DNA from: Pseudoselenomonas ruminantium
Lineage (GTDB): Bacteria > Bacillota > Negativicutes > Selenomonadales > Selenomonadaceae
Assembly: GCF_900113715.1 (NCBI RefSeq)
Contig: NZ_FOQK01000005.1
Span: forward strand, 29,481-93,480
Direction: 5' to 3'
DNA: 64,000 bases
Shown here piece after piece: positions 26,801 to 35,213 of the stretch. Made by a program: the position numbers and the translations under genes. Positions within the stretch are counted from its first letter, which is position 1; the number at the start of each line of letters is the position of its first letter. The notes beneath the pieces are model-generated. The model searched no databases, had not been told where the DNA came from, and saw nothing but the letters and a program-made list of their open reading frames with translations.

Positions 26801-29756
26801 TCATCTGCTGATGCAGCACCCGGCCCTCACGGTCGTAATCATTCTGCAGATAACAGATGCCATTCAGATCGGTAACTGTACGAATCCAGCCTTCCGACGT
26901 ATAGGTATACTTTGCCTGGCCGCCATTGGGATAGGTCACGCAGGTCAGCAGGTCATCCTCATATTCATAGCAGATGGTGCGGCCTATCCCGTCGGTAATC
27001 TGCGCGATTTTGTCTTCCGCATAAAGGAAGGATAATTCCTGTCCATCCGCCAAGCGCACAGTCTGGATTTGCCTGCCGTGATACTCGATATGGATCTTGG
27101 CCTTTTGGCACAAAACCATATCTGTGAGCTGGCCGGATTTGTTATAAAAATACGTTTTCTGCTGGTGGCGATTTTCCAGCTGATAGCCGGTTTCGTTTTC
27201 CGCTAGCGTGATTCCCTGATCGCCGCCACGTTCATTTTGCCAGCTGCCATCTGCCTGCTGCGCAAACTTCTCCAGATGCATATCAGCACACAGGATGCGC
27301 ACCTGCTTTCCCCGCCGCTCCAGAGCACTCCCCACGTTGATAAGCCAGCGGCGGCCGAGGTGCTGCCCGTGATTCTCATAGATGGATTCATACGTACGCG
27401 TCAGCAGGAAGTCCTCCACGAAATCCTTCTGACGGTAATCGGTCACGGTCATACAAAAACTGCCGGTCACAGCATCTATCGGATCGGCCACCGACGTTTT
27501 CCCATTGGCTCCATTTTGCGTGCCGGATACTGCCGGTGTCGTATTCTTCGCCTTTTCCGGGGCACCATTCAGCGCTGTCCTGTCCCGCATCTTATTGCCG
27601 CTGCTTTTCCGCCCGCAACTCATGACAACATTTTTCGGCAGATTTCCCATTTTGCTTCTGAGCCATGGCCTTGCCTTGGCCCCTTGGATAATGGCCTTGT
27701 CGATTTTCTCCAGCGACACATGGTCTGAGGCAAATTTTTTCAGCGCGCCCCAGGCCTTATCGATTTTGGTTCTTGCTGCCAACCGTGCTGCCTTTAAGCC
27801 ATTACTGGCGCTGCGGATAGCCTCAGCTCCTCTTTTCGTTCTGGCAAAAATATTGCCAGCCACAGGCAGCATGGCTAAGGCCGTATCAATTGCCGCATCC
27901 TTTTTATTCCCTGCCTCCAAGTCTTCGCCAATAATCTTCAAGGATAAGAGCACAGACGCGACAGGCCCCACTGGCGTAAAGCAAGCCACCAGCAAAGCGG
28001 CATCGATGGCCAGACTCAGATTATTCATTTCGATATCTTCTGTTGTCCGTTCCTGCGGATATTGGTTATGGATATAGCCCTCGCCAGCCACGAGCGGAGC
28101 CTTTAATGCGACCGTATTCGTCGCACCATCGAGACAAAGCCAGTTCCCGCCGACCTTTAGCGTCATTGCTTGCCCCGCCTCGACATTTATCCGCCCGTCG
28201 GAAACCCTGGTGGCAAAATCTTCAATCGCAGCATTCATTGGCGAAGTAGTATGCCGTTGGCCAGACTGACGGAATAAATCCCTGCCCAGGTCAGAGGTAA
28301 CCGGCGCTTCCTTAGGTGCCCCCAGGCTTTTGCTAAGACTTGCATCCTGGCCGATTTTCCCTGCTGCTATATCAAGCTGCAGAGTCTGCGCCAATGCCTG
28401 GCCGCCATCGCCGATATATTTGTCATATCCACGGCAAAAGCCTGGTGCTACTTTTCCCGATTTATCGTCCACGCTATCCGTTCCGGACTGGATGACAATA
28501 TCTTTGCCGCTATGTACCACCACATCATGATTCGAGACGACCGAAATCCCACGACTGTCATCCGCCGTTATCGAGGCAGAATCCGCGCCACTGCGCCCCG
28601 CAATCATCACCACGCTGTTTGGCTGAAACTGAACCATATTATTGGTAGACGTCAGATTGCGGTTTTCCGGTGCCTCGTAATCGGGATTGCCGCCGAGCTC
28701 ACCGCGATGACTGCCTAACGCTACCTTTTCGCCGTTTTCTTCAAAGTAGACAAATACATGGTCACCAACATCCGGCATGGAATACTGATAGTTGTTGACG
28801 GTATTCTCATAGGGAATCCAGCAGGCCTCTTCGATATCTTGCTGTTCATCGCAATCGAATTTTACCTTGACATTCGTTCCGTCGACCGCCAGTATGGTAC
28901 CGGTAAGCTGCTGGGGCATATTCCTGCGGCGCAGTTCCTCTTCTGCCTCGGGACGGCAGCCTTCCTTATGACGCAGCGTAAGACGATTGATTAGCAGGGC
29001 ATCTTCGGAGACGATATGGCTTTCCAGCACCGCTTGTACCCGTTGTTCATATTCCAGCCCATGGCCTGCCGTCAGTTTCCAGTCATACGTAGCAAGCCCC
29101 GTGTCCTGAAACTCACAAGGCGCCGTCATTGGCCGGATATTTTCTTTGACTTTGCGGCAAGTACTCACCGACAGGGAAATAGTATCGATTCTATCATATT
29201 CCTCCCGCTGGCGCTTTGAAAACGGCACAAAGCCTACGCTTAGCTGAATCCGATCGCTCGCGCAGTTAGTAAACAGAAAATGTCCGGTCGTTTCTGCCAA
29301 CCGGACTAAAAACTGCCAATCCGTTTCCTCGTGCTGATACAGCATACGCGGCAAAACAGGATTATCCTGCACAGCTATCTGTAGGCCATACGGCTGGCCG
29401 ATGGCATTGGCTACATCGCTAAGTGTTTTGCTCTCGGATTGGAACGTACGGCTGTGCCGCTTGATATCCATCGCTTGCGACAAGGTTACCGCCCGGACCA
29501 GCAAGCAGCTATACCCAGCCTGCTCCTGCCAGACTGCCTGCGTGATGATACCCGCAAAAAGCAATTCTGTTTTTAACAAAACCTTGATGGGTTGCCCCTC
29601 TATCCTCTGTACCAAGGACATGTCCGCCGCAGGTAGTGCGATGAATTGCAGGTCACAGATTCCATGCTGGCCTGCCCTGGTATCTATTTGGATTTTTTCT
29701 ATACGCTGATAGGGCAAGCCTTCGACTTTTAGCTGTCCTAATGTAACCTGTTCCAT
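23814..29756 (-). CDS. VgrG-Rhs fusion effector, ends at an in-frame amber
   Basis: The ATG at 29756 (MEQVTLGQLKVEGLPYQRIE) is preceded by AGGAGG and is preferred to a GTG ten codons upstream. Residues 1-370 are VgrG-like: YQHEETDWQFLVRLAETTGH, then an OB-fold with YSMPDVGDHVFVYFEENGEK. About 370-560 is a short beta-helix (DVVVHSGKDIVIQSG). After a helical linker, DPIDAVTGSFCMTVTDYRQK opens the Rhs shell, followed by dozens of YD repeats (YTYDANGNITEIQLPDGSKI). The 1980-residue product stops at TAG 23814-23816, where other copies have CAG (Gln). Read through, the frame runs to 22590 (2388 residues). It is the spike-borne effector of the injection system. Confidence 0.9.
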   Translation of the reverse strand: MEQVTLGQLKVEGLPYQRIEKIQIDTRAGQHGICDLQFIALPAADMSLVQRIEGQPIKVLLKTELLFAGIITQAVWQEQAGYSCLLVRAVTLSQAMDIKRHSRTFQSESKTLSDVANAIGQPYGLQIAVQDNPVLPRMLYQHEETDWQFLVRLAETTGHFLFTNCASDRIQLSVGFVPFSKRQREEYDRIDTISLSVSTCRKVKENIRPMTAPCEFQDTGLATYDWKLTAGHGLEYEQRVQAVLESHIVSEDALLINRLTLRHKEGCRPEAEEELRRRNMPQQLTGTILAVDGTNVKVKFDCDEQQDIEEACWIPYENTVNNYQYSMPDVGDHVFVYFEENGEKVALGSHRGELGGNPDYEAPENRNLTSTNNMVQFQPNSVVMIAGRSGADSASITADDSRGISVVSNHDVVVHSGKDIVIQSGTDSVDDKSGKVAPGFCRGYDKYIGDGGQALAQTLQLDIAAGKIGQDASLSKSLGAPKEAPVTSDLGRDLFRQSGQRHTTSPMNAAIEDFATRVSDGRINVEAGQAMTLKVGGNWLCLDGATNTVALKAPLVAGEGYIHNQYPQERTTEDIEMNNLSLAIDAALLVACFTPVGPVASVLLSLKIIGEDLEAGNKKDAAIDTALAMLPVAGNIFARTKRGAEAIRSASNGLKAARLAARTKIDKAWGALKKFASDHVSLEKIDKAIIQGAKARPWLRSKMGNLPKNVVMSCGRKSSGNKMRDRTALNGAPEKAKNTTPAVSGTQNGANGKTSVADPIDAVTGSFCMTVTDYRQKDFVEDFLLTRTYESIYENHGQHLGRRWLINVGSALERRGKQVRILCADMHLEKFAQQADGSWQNERGGDQGITLAENETGYQLENRHQQKTYFYNKSGQLTDMVLCQKAKIHIEYHGRQIQTVRLADGQELSFLYAEDKIAQITDGIGRTICYEYEDDLLTCVTYPNGGQAKYTYTSEGWIRTVTDLNGICYLQNDYDREGRVLHQQMKNGAEYLLFYDDQNRQTTVTDQHSGKRVTYHWNRQHLVEKTFYPDDTTAEKAYDERENVIYEKDRLGRETKRTYNEASQLLREELPSGLTRQLAYDGQGRLQEETDSEGGCVRYRYDKHGWLIARETKLGEGKWKKESWQYDFRGRVLTQAVNGCETTYSYEGTLPVPSSMMLPEGGWFNYEYDKVCRLMCIQSEFGERSFGYDVMDYRACDTDALGHMESWQYDLMGNLQKHITPKEQDKGADQQVSRYIYDSMDHCILETAPEGIVYARTYDAEGNLIKEVHPEAYDPETGEGEGTLYDYDTDGHKIRIHYPDGGVERRFYDAEGNLCKRVTPNHYDASTDDGAGMSYTYDAGNRRTTVKNEAGDLLEVSRYDAKGRCSYHQDAGQLEASRDGMVYATTYKYDLAGNKLEERRAVAEKDGAIQYSLRRWTYDIHGNIIEEKTWLTLQSETSASGLTRTIRQDYDKQNRLIRVTDNLGAEVKYTYNSIGKRTSEERKINAKEIQRIAYRYDKTGRLIDRAEELNKKRKGNWWSHTHYTYDANGNITEIQLPDGSKIQRGYDAADRLVAECVIDHASGQKNTTCFTYDKAGNILRIADDCGRAQSFTYNLLNQRTQAVTSEGRRQELVYDHEGNVTERRLPQGMTYRYRYDSAGRLTTVIGTDDQVLETVAYDRAGRRIKVETAAGSGAAYAYTAAGWQTKIATNGGASQAYHYDAQGNITGIVDGNGNETSYVLDSWGRITEIRKADGSKENYSYDFAGNITEAVDGNGNKRTYEYDSNNQLKSITYPDGAQEQYLYTADGNLIQSQDRNGITNTYQWNVYGSLIERKAGNLRNSYEYAPNGQLIAAIAGGMDYRYTYDKDGLLLNKKASGKTLLAYTYDELGRKISQTDITGRQVSYKFDKSNYLVDICNEIDQSIVKFTRDADGAIQKITHANGMWQDITYDADKNITSLTIATPDKILAKNTYRYDGNGQRIEKNERTGQTLYTYDSLNRL

Positions 29757-29775
29757 ATATCCTCCTGCTAACCTA

Positions 29776-29928
29776 TCATTCGTCACCGTTCGACTCTATT
29801 TTCCGTGCCCACCAAGTTGCCAAGCAAACAAACCCCAGCGTCCCCCAAGCAAAGATATCATCCGGCGTGCTGATAATCTCAATCAATGTTCTTATAATCA
29901 CCAAATACAATAAATAGATAAATTTCAT
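29776..29928 (-). CDS. Small membrane protein before VgrG-Rhs, 50 aa
   Basis: A short frame with AAGGA before its ATG at 29928 encodes MKFIYLLYLVIIRTLIEIIS followed by a polar turn (TPDDI) and a second hydrophobic stretch FAWGTLGFVCLATWWA, ending KIESNGDE. Two membrane segments in 50 residues suggest an inner-membrane peptide. It ends 20 bases before the VgrG-Rhs start, so it is probably co-transcribed. Function unknown; a holin-like or chaperone-membrane role would be speculation. Confidence 0.55.
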   Translation of the reverse strand: MKFIYLLYLVIIRTLIEIISTPDDIFAWGTLGFVCLATWWARKIESNGDE

Positions 29929-30045
29929 AGTCTTATCCTTTAGTATGTATAGAATTTATAGATATGCACCCGATAGGTGTTTTTTTCTTGCCAATCGTAT
30001 CCCCCTACACTGCATAATCAACAAACAACAATCGAATTCTCCTCT

Positions 30046-30495
30046 CTAATATCTATATATTTTATAAATATTTACTCGATATTTTTCATTCTCATCCTGA
30101 ACCGCTATTTTCCATTTGTCTTTTTTAAACAACACCATGCAATTGCCATCTTGTTTATCGATTTGTTTCCACCCTTTATCGGTTAAGTACATAATATAAA
30201 ACCGTTTGATTTGTTCCTTTGATAATCTTGTACAATAATATATATCCAATGACACGGAGTGTCTCTCTCTTATGGATTCTTTTTTTTCAATCTCGTTTGT
30301 ATTATCAGGTATTGGCAACTCGCCATATATCTCATATAAGACTTTCGGGTCACGCTTAAAATCATCACCATTTTCCATGTAATTAGCAAATTCATCATAT
30401 ACGGATAGCAGCATGCCTGCAAAAACCAAATACATTACAATTTTTCTTGCCAATCGCATCGCAATCTCATCCTTTTTTTCATCGATAACAGACAT
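30046..30495 (-). CDS. Membrane-anchored hypothetical protein, 149 aa
   Basis: One N-terminal membrane helix (ARKIVMYLVFAGMLLSVYDE, residues about 15-35) precedes a soluble domain that ends in alternating beta-strands (CMVLFKKDKWKIAVQDENE, YRVNIYKIYRY). The orientation with the domain outside the cytoplasm is likely. It lies between the PAAR-like gene and the VgrG-Rhs gene and is more AT-rich than the core genes. It could be an immunity or accessory protein of the effector; nothing in the sequence decides this. Confidence 0.55.
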   Translation of the reverse strand: MSVIDEKKDEIAMRLARKIVMYLVFAGMLLSVYDEFANYMENGDDFKRDPKVLYEIYGELPIPDNTNEIEKKESIRERHSVSLDIYYCTRLSKEQIKRFYIMYLTDKGWKQIDKQDGNCMVLFKKDKWKIAVQDENEKYRVNIYKIYRY

Positions 30496-30519
30496 GATTC
30501 ATATTTGTAGATTTGGTAT

Positions 30520-31059
30520 TTACTTGGTATTATCCTTAGTCAGACTCTTTTTTATTGCCTCTGTTTCTTTCTTTAATGATGAAGCGACTCCTGCAATCGC
30601 GCCTGCTGCTTTTTCGCCCATAGTCTGTGGCACATCATCATCGCCTGGTTTTGGTGGGTCGCAAAAGCTGATTACGCCGCCCCACCTGCATTCGAGCGTG
30701 CTTTCTTTCGTCAGTACCGGTGCCCCTTCAATGACAAAATGCTTATCGCCATCGCGCCAGGCTTCTTCCGTGCGTGCATGGCAGACGCATTTTACGCGCG
30801 GCCTTACGAATCGGTTTCCGTTTTGCTGGGCGCTATTTATCAGCTGGGCATACTCGTTATTATCATCACAGAAGGCACTGCACATCCCATACCCCAGGAT
30901 ATTTTCCTGCCATTTATGGTCATTGGCATTCAGCACGGCCTTGCCTGTTTTGCGCGACAAAACGCCATGATCATCGCGCATATTGATTTGATTTTTCATA
31001 CTCCCATAGGTGCACTTCGTGTAGTCACTCATCATGGTCATATATTCCTTAGCGCCCAT
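30520..31059 (-). CDS. DUF4280 PAAR-like spike-tip protein, 179 aa
   Basis: GGAG precedes the ATG at 31059. The N-terminal 140 residues have the DUF4280 pattern: GAKEYMTMMSDYTKCTYGSM with an early conserved Cys, a middle MCSAFCDDN segment, PRVKCVCHARTEEAW and HFVIEGAPVLTKESTLECRW with a GG-x-I-x-F end. DUF4280 proteins are PAAR-like and cap VgrG spikes, binding metal through conserved Cys/His. The C-terminal 35 residues are a helical, charged tail (AAGAIAGVASSLKKETEAIK). Position next to VgrG-Rhs fits a tip for that spike. Confidence 0.75.
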   Translation of the reverse strand: MGAKEYMTMMSDYTKCTYGSMKNQINMRDDHGVLSRKTGKAVLNANDHKWQENILGYGMCSAFCDDNNEYAQLINSAQQNGNRFVRPRVKCVCHARTEEAWRDGDKHFVIEGAPVLTKESTLECRWGGVISFCDPPKPGDDDVPQTMGEKAAGAIAGVASSLKKETEAIKKSLTKDNTK

Positions 31060-31063
31060 ATTC

Positions 31064-31672
31064 TCAAGCTCCTTTCTTTGTCCTATTCGTATACGATAAA
31101 GCGATTTGTCTGGCGATATCCTTAACCTGCCGCTGGGCGTAGGTAAAGCTGATGGAACCTGTTACCGATGCATCTCCGAGGCCACCGGAAAACAAGCAGT
31201 TATACATGCGCTCGGTTACAGTTTCGTTGGTATATTCTATCCAGACAAGGGATTGATGTTTTCCCGCGAGAATCTCAGCGGCGTGGATATGCACGCCAGC
31301 GGCCAGTTTCGGCAGGACTTGGCAGTAGGTATCCTTTTCCTTTTCTAAATCCTTTTGTTCCAGTTTACGATTTTGCTGCAAAAGGCTTATGGTAAATATC
31401 GCCGCGTCGTCACTTAACAACAACTGATTTTCGCGGCAAGCTGGCAAGAACTGCTTCATGACTTCCTTCCCCAAGAGCTTGAATTCGCTGGGGATACGAA
31501 GAGTCAAAGCACCATCGAAAAAAGTCCTATCGGCAAAGTGATAGTCAATCCCCGCCACCGTTGTCATCGTCTCGTCGATTGATGGCAGGACATCATCAAC
31601 CACCTTTTCTGATAGTTTTTCCTGTTCCCGCCACTCATTTTGCCGGCGATATATTTCCTGATCAAAACGCAT
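31064..31672 (-). CDS. DcrB-like (DUF1795-type) protein, 202 aa
   Basis: After a charged helical N-terminus, residues 45-195 show the order of a DcrB/PsbP-type fold: FDGALTLRIPSEFKLLG, a helix, LLSDDAAIFTISLLQQN, then HQSLVWIEYTNETVTERMYN and SGGLGDASVTGSISFTYA. In Gram-negative T6SS, DUF1795 (EagR) adaptors load Rhs effectors by binding their N-terminal membrane helices. A comparable loading role for the nearby VgrG-Rhs is a reasonable inference but not shown. It ends four bases before the PAAR-like gene. Confidence 0.5.
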   Translation of the reverse strand: MRFDQEIYRRQNEWREQEKLSEKVVDDVLPSIDETMTTVAGIDYHFADRTFFDGALTLRIPSEFKLLGKEVMKQFLPACRENQLLLSDDAAIFTISLLQQNRKLEQKDLEKEKDTYCQVLPKLAAGVHIHAAEILAGKHQSLVWIEYTNETVTERMYNCLFSGGLGDASVTGSISFTYAQRQVKDIARQIALSYTNRTKKGA

Positions 31673-31685
31673 TTATATTGCCCCC

Positions 31686-34460
31686 CTATTTCGTTCCATC
31701 AAAGAAACTGTTCATCCAGCCATCGTTTTCAAAGCTCTGGAATTTCTCTTTGCCAAGCATCAAGGTTTCTCCCTCGCGGTAGACAGGAACGATCATAAAG
31801 CCCCATTCTTTTGGCTCTGACCAGATAAAGAATTTCGCCTCACGGTGAATGATGGTATCCGTATCAGCCTGCGGGATGTGCTCGCCGTAGATGGCTTCGA
31901 TTTCCTCCTGGGTCTTGGGTGTGAATTCTGCCTGCGTGCAGGTATAGGTGAAATTATAGCGGATACTGCCATCTTCATCTTTGAGGTACAGCATGAGCGT
32001 AAGGTTATCCATATTGCGCGAAAGCTCGCCATGGCTGAGGCCCGCCATGCCATCGATCAGGTTAATCTCCTCACCATTATGGGTAAAGCCCGTGAGCCTA
32101 TACGGCAGTTTCGGCGGCTGGCTGATGATATGGACATCGGCATAGCCGTATTTCTTGTCGCGCAGGTATTTGAGCGCGCCATCGATGCAGGTCATCTTGA
32201 GCTCCCGGCAGTCCGAGCTGTCCCCGGACTTGCGCTTGGACTTGATTACCCGCCCTGGCACGAATTCCTTGAGCGAGTCGCGGAACAGGTCGATTTTGCA
32301 GGATTGACCGGTCAATTTGATAATGCTGTAATCTTCAATGTCGCCGCTTTCATAGAGCGGGTCAAGAAAGCGGGCGATAACGCCGTAGATATCCGGCGTC
32401 AACAGCAGATTGACATCGAAGATGCTGCACACGATATCCTTTAGCTGCTTGACCGTGACCATGCCGCCCGCCTGATGAACGGCGAGTTTCCATTTATCCA
32501 TCGGCAGCACGATGGATTCGCCGTCATCGATGGGGATTTCCCGCCGCAGCTGCCAATTGCGACCCGGCGCTTCATGATTGCCCTCCGCCGTCAGGATAAT
32601 CTTGAGTGCGCCCGCTTTCTCGAAAAAGGCTTTCTTGACCTGCTCGGCGCAATGGAACAGAAAATAGAAGTTATTCTTGACCTTGAAGTAATCCGTGCGG
32701 CTTTCTTTCTCCCATTCCTTGAACTTCGTCGGCAGGACAGCCTCCACGGCAGCATAGGCCCTATCGAGGGCCTGATACAGAGCTTCCGTGCCATGCTCAT
32801 CGACACTGCGGAAAATATCTACATCAAAGGCCCGCAGCAGTTCCTTGCTATGCGGAATCTGGCGCAGCTGCTCGCGGGCCTGGGCATCGACAGCTGCCTG
32901 CGCGCCATAGACCTCATGCTGCAGGGCCCAGCGGGCATCCTTACTATGCCGGTCGTATTCGCCCGATAGCTGCTCGGCAATCTTGAGTTTCAACAGCTGC
33001 ATGATGCGATAGGTCAGATTATTGCCGCCAAAATCCGTATCGCCATTTTCATAGGCCGTCTCGATGTCAATCTTGTAGGATACCCGCTGGTCATCCACGC
33101 GGAACTTGCAGGAGGAAAGATCCGTGGTACCGCCGCCGCAATCGATGATAAGGGCATGATAGAGCTGATTCTTGCGGGCCTTTTTCTGCTCGATAAGCTC
33201 ACTGACGGTATTGTAGAGCACGGACACTCCCTCATCGATGGCGTCATGCTCCACCGCATACTCGGGCAGGATCTGCCGAAAAAGTTTCTGGAACAGGTAC
33301 TTCTGCTTGACCGGACTTGAGATATGGATGCCTTTGATGCGGCATTTGAGGCGGTTTTCCAAGGCATGGATGACATGCAGGAAAAATGCCCGCAGGATTT
33401 CCTTGCGGGGAACAAAGGCCCGCCGTCCATGACGGTCGGTGATTTCCTCATCCTTTTCGTAGTCGCTAATCCAGCGCTTCATATCGTAAAAGACACAAAA
33501 GCCCTCATCGATATAGCTGTCGGCGGCCATCTCGACGGCATCATAGCCAAACAGGTACTGTGGTTCCTCCTGATCCTGCAGCGAAAGGACCGACACCACA
33601 CTGGGCAGCAGATTCGTCGCGGCAAAATCATGGAGCCGGTCGTAGAAAATCGCATAATTGATTTCATTTTCACGGATTCCTGGCGGCGTCTCGAGCTGCT
33701 GGCTCTCGAAATAGAGGTGGTCAAGATAGGCGCCGGCAGCAGTATTGGAGGTACCAAAGTCAATCGCTACAGGCAGATGCAGCGTCTTGGGTTCGCGAAC
33801 GATAAAGTCTACCAACGGCACTTGCGCCAGGCGGATATTCTCGGGCGTATAGGTCATTTCGCCGCTATACAGGCGGAAAATCTGCGCCGATGCTGACCGG
33901 TCAAAAAACAGCAGCGTATAGCGTTTGACTGCCGCCTCCTTGCAGGGAAGGCCAGCCTCTTTGCGCAGATAAAGATAGTCCTGCGCCTTGCCCTTGGGCT
34001 CGACATTGAAGATGCCGCAAAGATTCCTGTCGCCATCGACCACCAGCGCATTGGTACCGATTAGCTCAGGCATATAGCGGACCTTCAGATTGTCATAGAA
34101 ATCGACGGCCAGCTGCTGCCAGACGATGAACTTGCCACTGCACTCGGGCGCAAGACCTGCCGCCTGCTGCCAGACGGTTTTCTTCAGTGCCGCCTCCAGA
34201 GCGTTCCAGCCTTTCGCGGAATACTTGCGGATCAGCAGATTATCATCGGCCCCGCGATAGCGCATAATGGTCTCAATCAAGGCTTCTTTGTCCATGGGAT
34301 TGACAATGCCGACGATGACCTTCTCGCGGCGTGCGATTTCCTGCAGCTGCACCGTCGACATGCCCAAAAGCTCACGGCGGTAATAGCGTCTTGTCCCTTC
34401 GCTCTTGTTGGTTTCGATTTTCCCGTTGCGATTCAACGTATATCCTATCTTCCTAGCCAT
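31686..34460 (-). CDS. Hsp70-like ATPase with N-terminal extension, 924 aa
   Basis: Residues 1-225 precede the chaperone fold and include a SAP/Rho-N-like helix pair near residue 34-70 (STVQLQEIARREKVI, KEALIETIMRYRG). The actin/Hsp70 ATPase core starts at about 230 with the phosphate-1 loop DFGTSNT (234-240) and has the phosphate-2 motif DCGGGTTDLSS (440-450). A large insertion follows, and the C-terminus is beta-rich (TLMLYLKDEDGSIRYNFTYT) but not a canonical peptide-binding domain. It sits in the operon with a J-domain protein (40404-40838), its likely partner. No ClpV is present in the locus, so it may drive assembly or recycling of the apparatus; this is a hypothesis. Confidence 0.8.
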   Translation of the reverse strand: MARKIGYTLNRNGKIETNKSEGTRRYYRRELLGMSTVQLQEIARREKVIVGIVNPMDKEALIETIMRYRGADDNLLIRKYSAKGWNALEAALKKTVWQQAAGLAPECSGKFIVWQQLAVDFYDNLKVRYMPELIGTNALVVDGDRNLCGIFNVEPKGKAQDYLYLRKEAGLPCKEAAVKRYTLLFFDRSASAQIFRLYSGEMTYTPENIRLAQVPLVDFIVREPKTLHLPVAIDFGTSNTAAGAYLDHLYFESQQLETPPGIRENEINYAIFYDRLHDFAATNLLPSVVSVLSLQDQEEPQYLFGYDAVEMAADSYIDEGFCVFYDMKRWISDYEKDEEITDRHGRRAFVPRKEILRAFFLHVIHALENRLKCRIKGIHISSPVKQKYLFQKLFRQILPEYAVEHDAIDEGVSVLYNTVSELIEQKKARKNQLYHALIIDCGGGTTDLSSCKFRVDDQRVSYKIDIETAYENGDTDFGGNNLTYRIMQLLKLKIAEQLSGEYDRHSKDARWALQHEVYGAQAAVDAQAREQLRQIPHSKELLRAFDVDIFRSVDEHGTEALYQALDRAYAAVEAVLPTKFKEWEKESRTDYFKVKNNFYFLFHCAEQVKKAFFEKAGALKIILTAEGNHEAPGRNWQLRREIPIDDGESIVLPMDKWKLAVHQAGGMVTVKQLKDIVCSIFDVNLLLTPDIYGVIARFLDPLYESGDIEDYSIIKLTGQSCKIDLFRDSLKEFVPGRVIKSKRKSGDSSDCRELKMTCIDGALKYLRDKKYGYADVHIISQPPKLPYRLTGFTHNGEEINLIDGMAGLSHGELSRNMDNLTLMLYLKDEDGSIRYNFTYTCTQAEFTPKTQEEIEAIYGEHIPQADTDTIIHREAKFFIWSEPKEWGFMIVPVYREGETLMLGKEKFQSFENDGWMNSFFDGTK

Positions 34461-34478
34461 ACCATTCTTCCCTTGCCT

Positions 34479-35213
34479 TTAATGGATGATAAAATCATCC
34501 ATATTCATTTTCCTGTTCTTTACTTGCAGCATCTCTTGCGGCTTTTTAGCCGCCTGCTGGATTTCGGCTGTCGCTGCTGCTGCCTGCGTGATCTGCCCCG
34601 CGATCGGCGACGCCTTGGCTGCGTGTTTGATTACCTCAGCCTCTGCGGTCTGCCGGGCGATTTCTCCCATGATTTTACCCGTATTCATTTTCTGGCCAGG
34701 CCCAAAGCAGCCGCCAGTTGCAAGCGGTATCCCTGCCGTGGTGCCCAGGCTGCCCATAGCGCCGCCCATGGCTCCTCCAAGCGCTCCCCCCAAGGCGCCC
34801 AGGCCGCTTACTGCACCAGCTGTCACTTTATCCACCAAATCGGTCTTCTGCCGGATGACCAGCCGGAAGGTGCCGAAGCCTTCGGTATCCTCGTAGCTTT
34901 CCTGATAGTCGACGACAAAGGCCTTGGACAAATGCACCTGCCGGAACGTATTGCCGGCAAAGACCACGGTCAGTACCACATCGCGATAGGCATCGGGAGA
35001 CTCTGCGGGGCAGTGCGCCCAGTTGAAGAGCTTCATCGTCTCATTGCCCTCCGCAGCTGCATAGAGCTTGCCTGTCACAACGATAGTGGACAGGCATTTT
35101 GACGCACGCGCCCGTGAATCTGCCGGCGTGAACATCTCCGTCTCGGCCGTCCGGATCATATTCTCATCCAGTGCGATTGACTCTGCCCCGTTTACCTGTA
35201 ATCTGAACCCCAT
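34479..35213 (-). CDS. Hcp/tail-tube-like protein with glycine-rich C-terminal extension, 244 aa
   Basis: Residues 1-130 are homologous to the two compact tube proteins at 40920 and 41364: GFRLQVNGAESIALDENMIR, SRARASKCLSTIVVTGKLYA, WAHCPAESPDAYRDVVLTVV, SKAFVVDYQESYEDTEGFGT. After the tube domain comes a hydrophobic glycine-zipper stretch (GALGGALGGAMGGAMG, near residue 140-160), then an Ala-rich helix. The extension could insert in a membrane or line the tube lumen. It overlaps the preceding Sel1 gene by 22 bases; AAGGAG lies seven bases before the ATG. Confidence 0.7.
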   Translation of the reverse strand: MGFRLQVNGAESIALDENMIRTAETEMFTPADSRARASKCLSTIVVTGKLYAAAEGNETMKLFNWAHCPAESPDAYRDVVLTVVFAGNTFRQVHLSKAFVVDYQESYEDTEGFGTFRLVIRQKTDLVDKVTAGAVSGLGALGGALGGAMGGAMGSLGTTAGIPLATGGCFGPGQKMNTGKIMGEIARQTAEAEVIKHAAKASPIAGQITQAAAATAEIQQAAKKPQEMLQVKNRKMNMDDFIIH

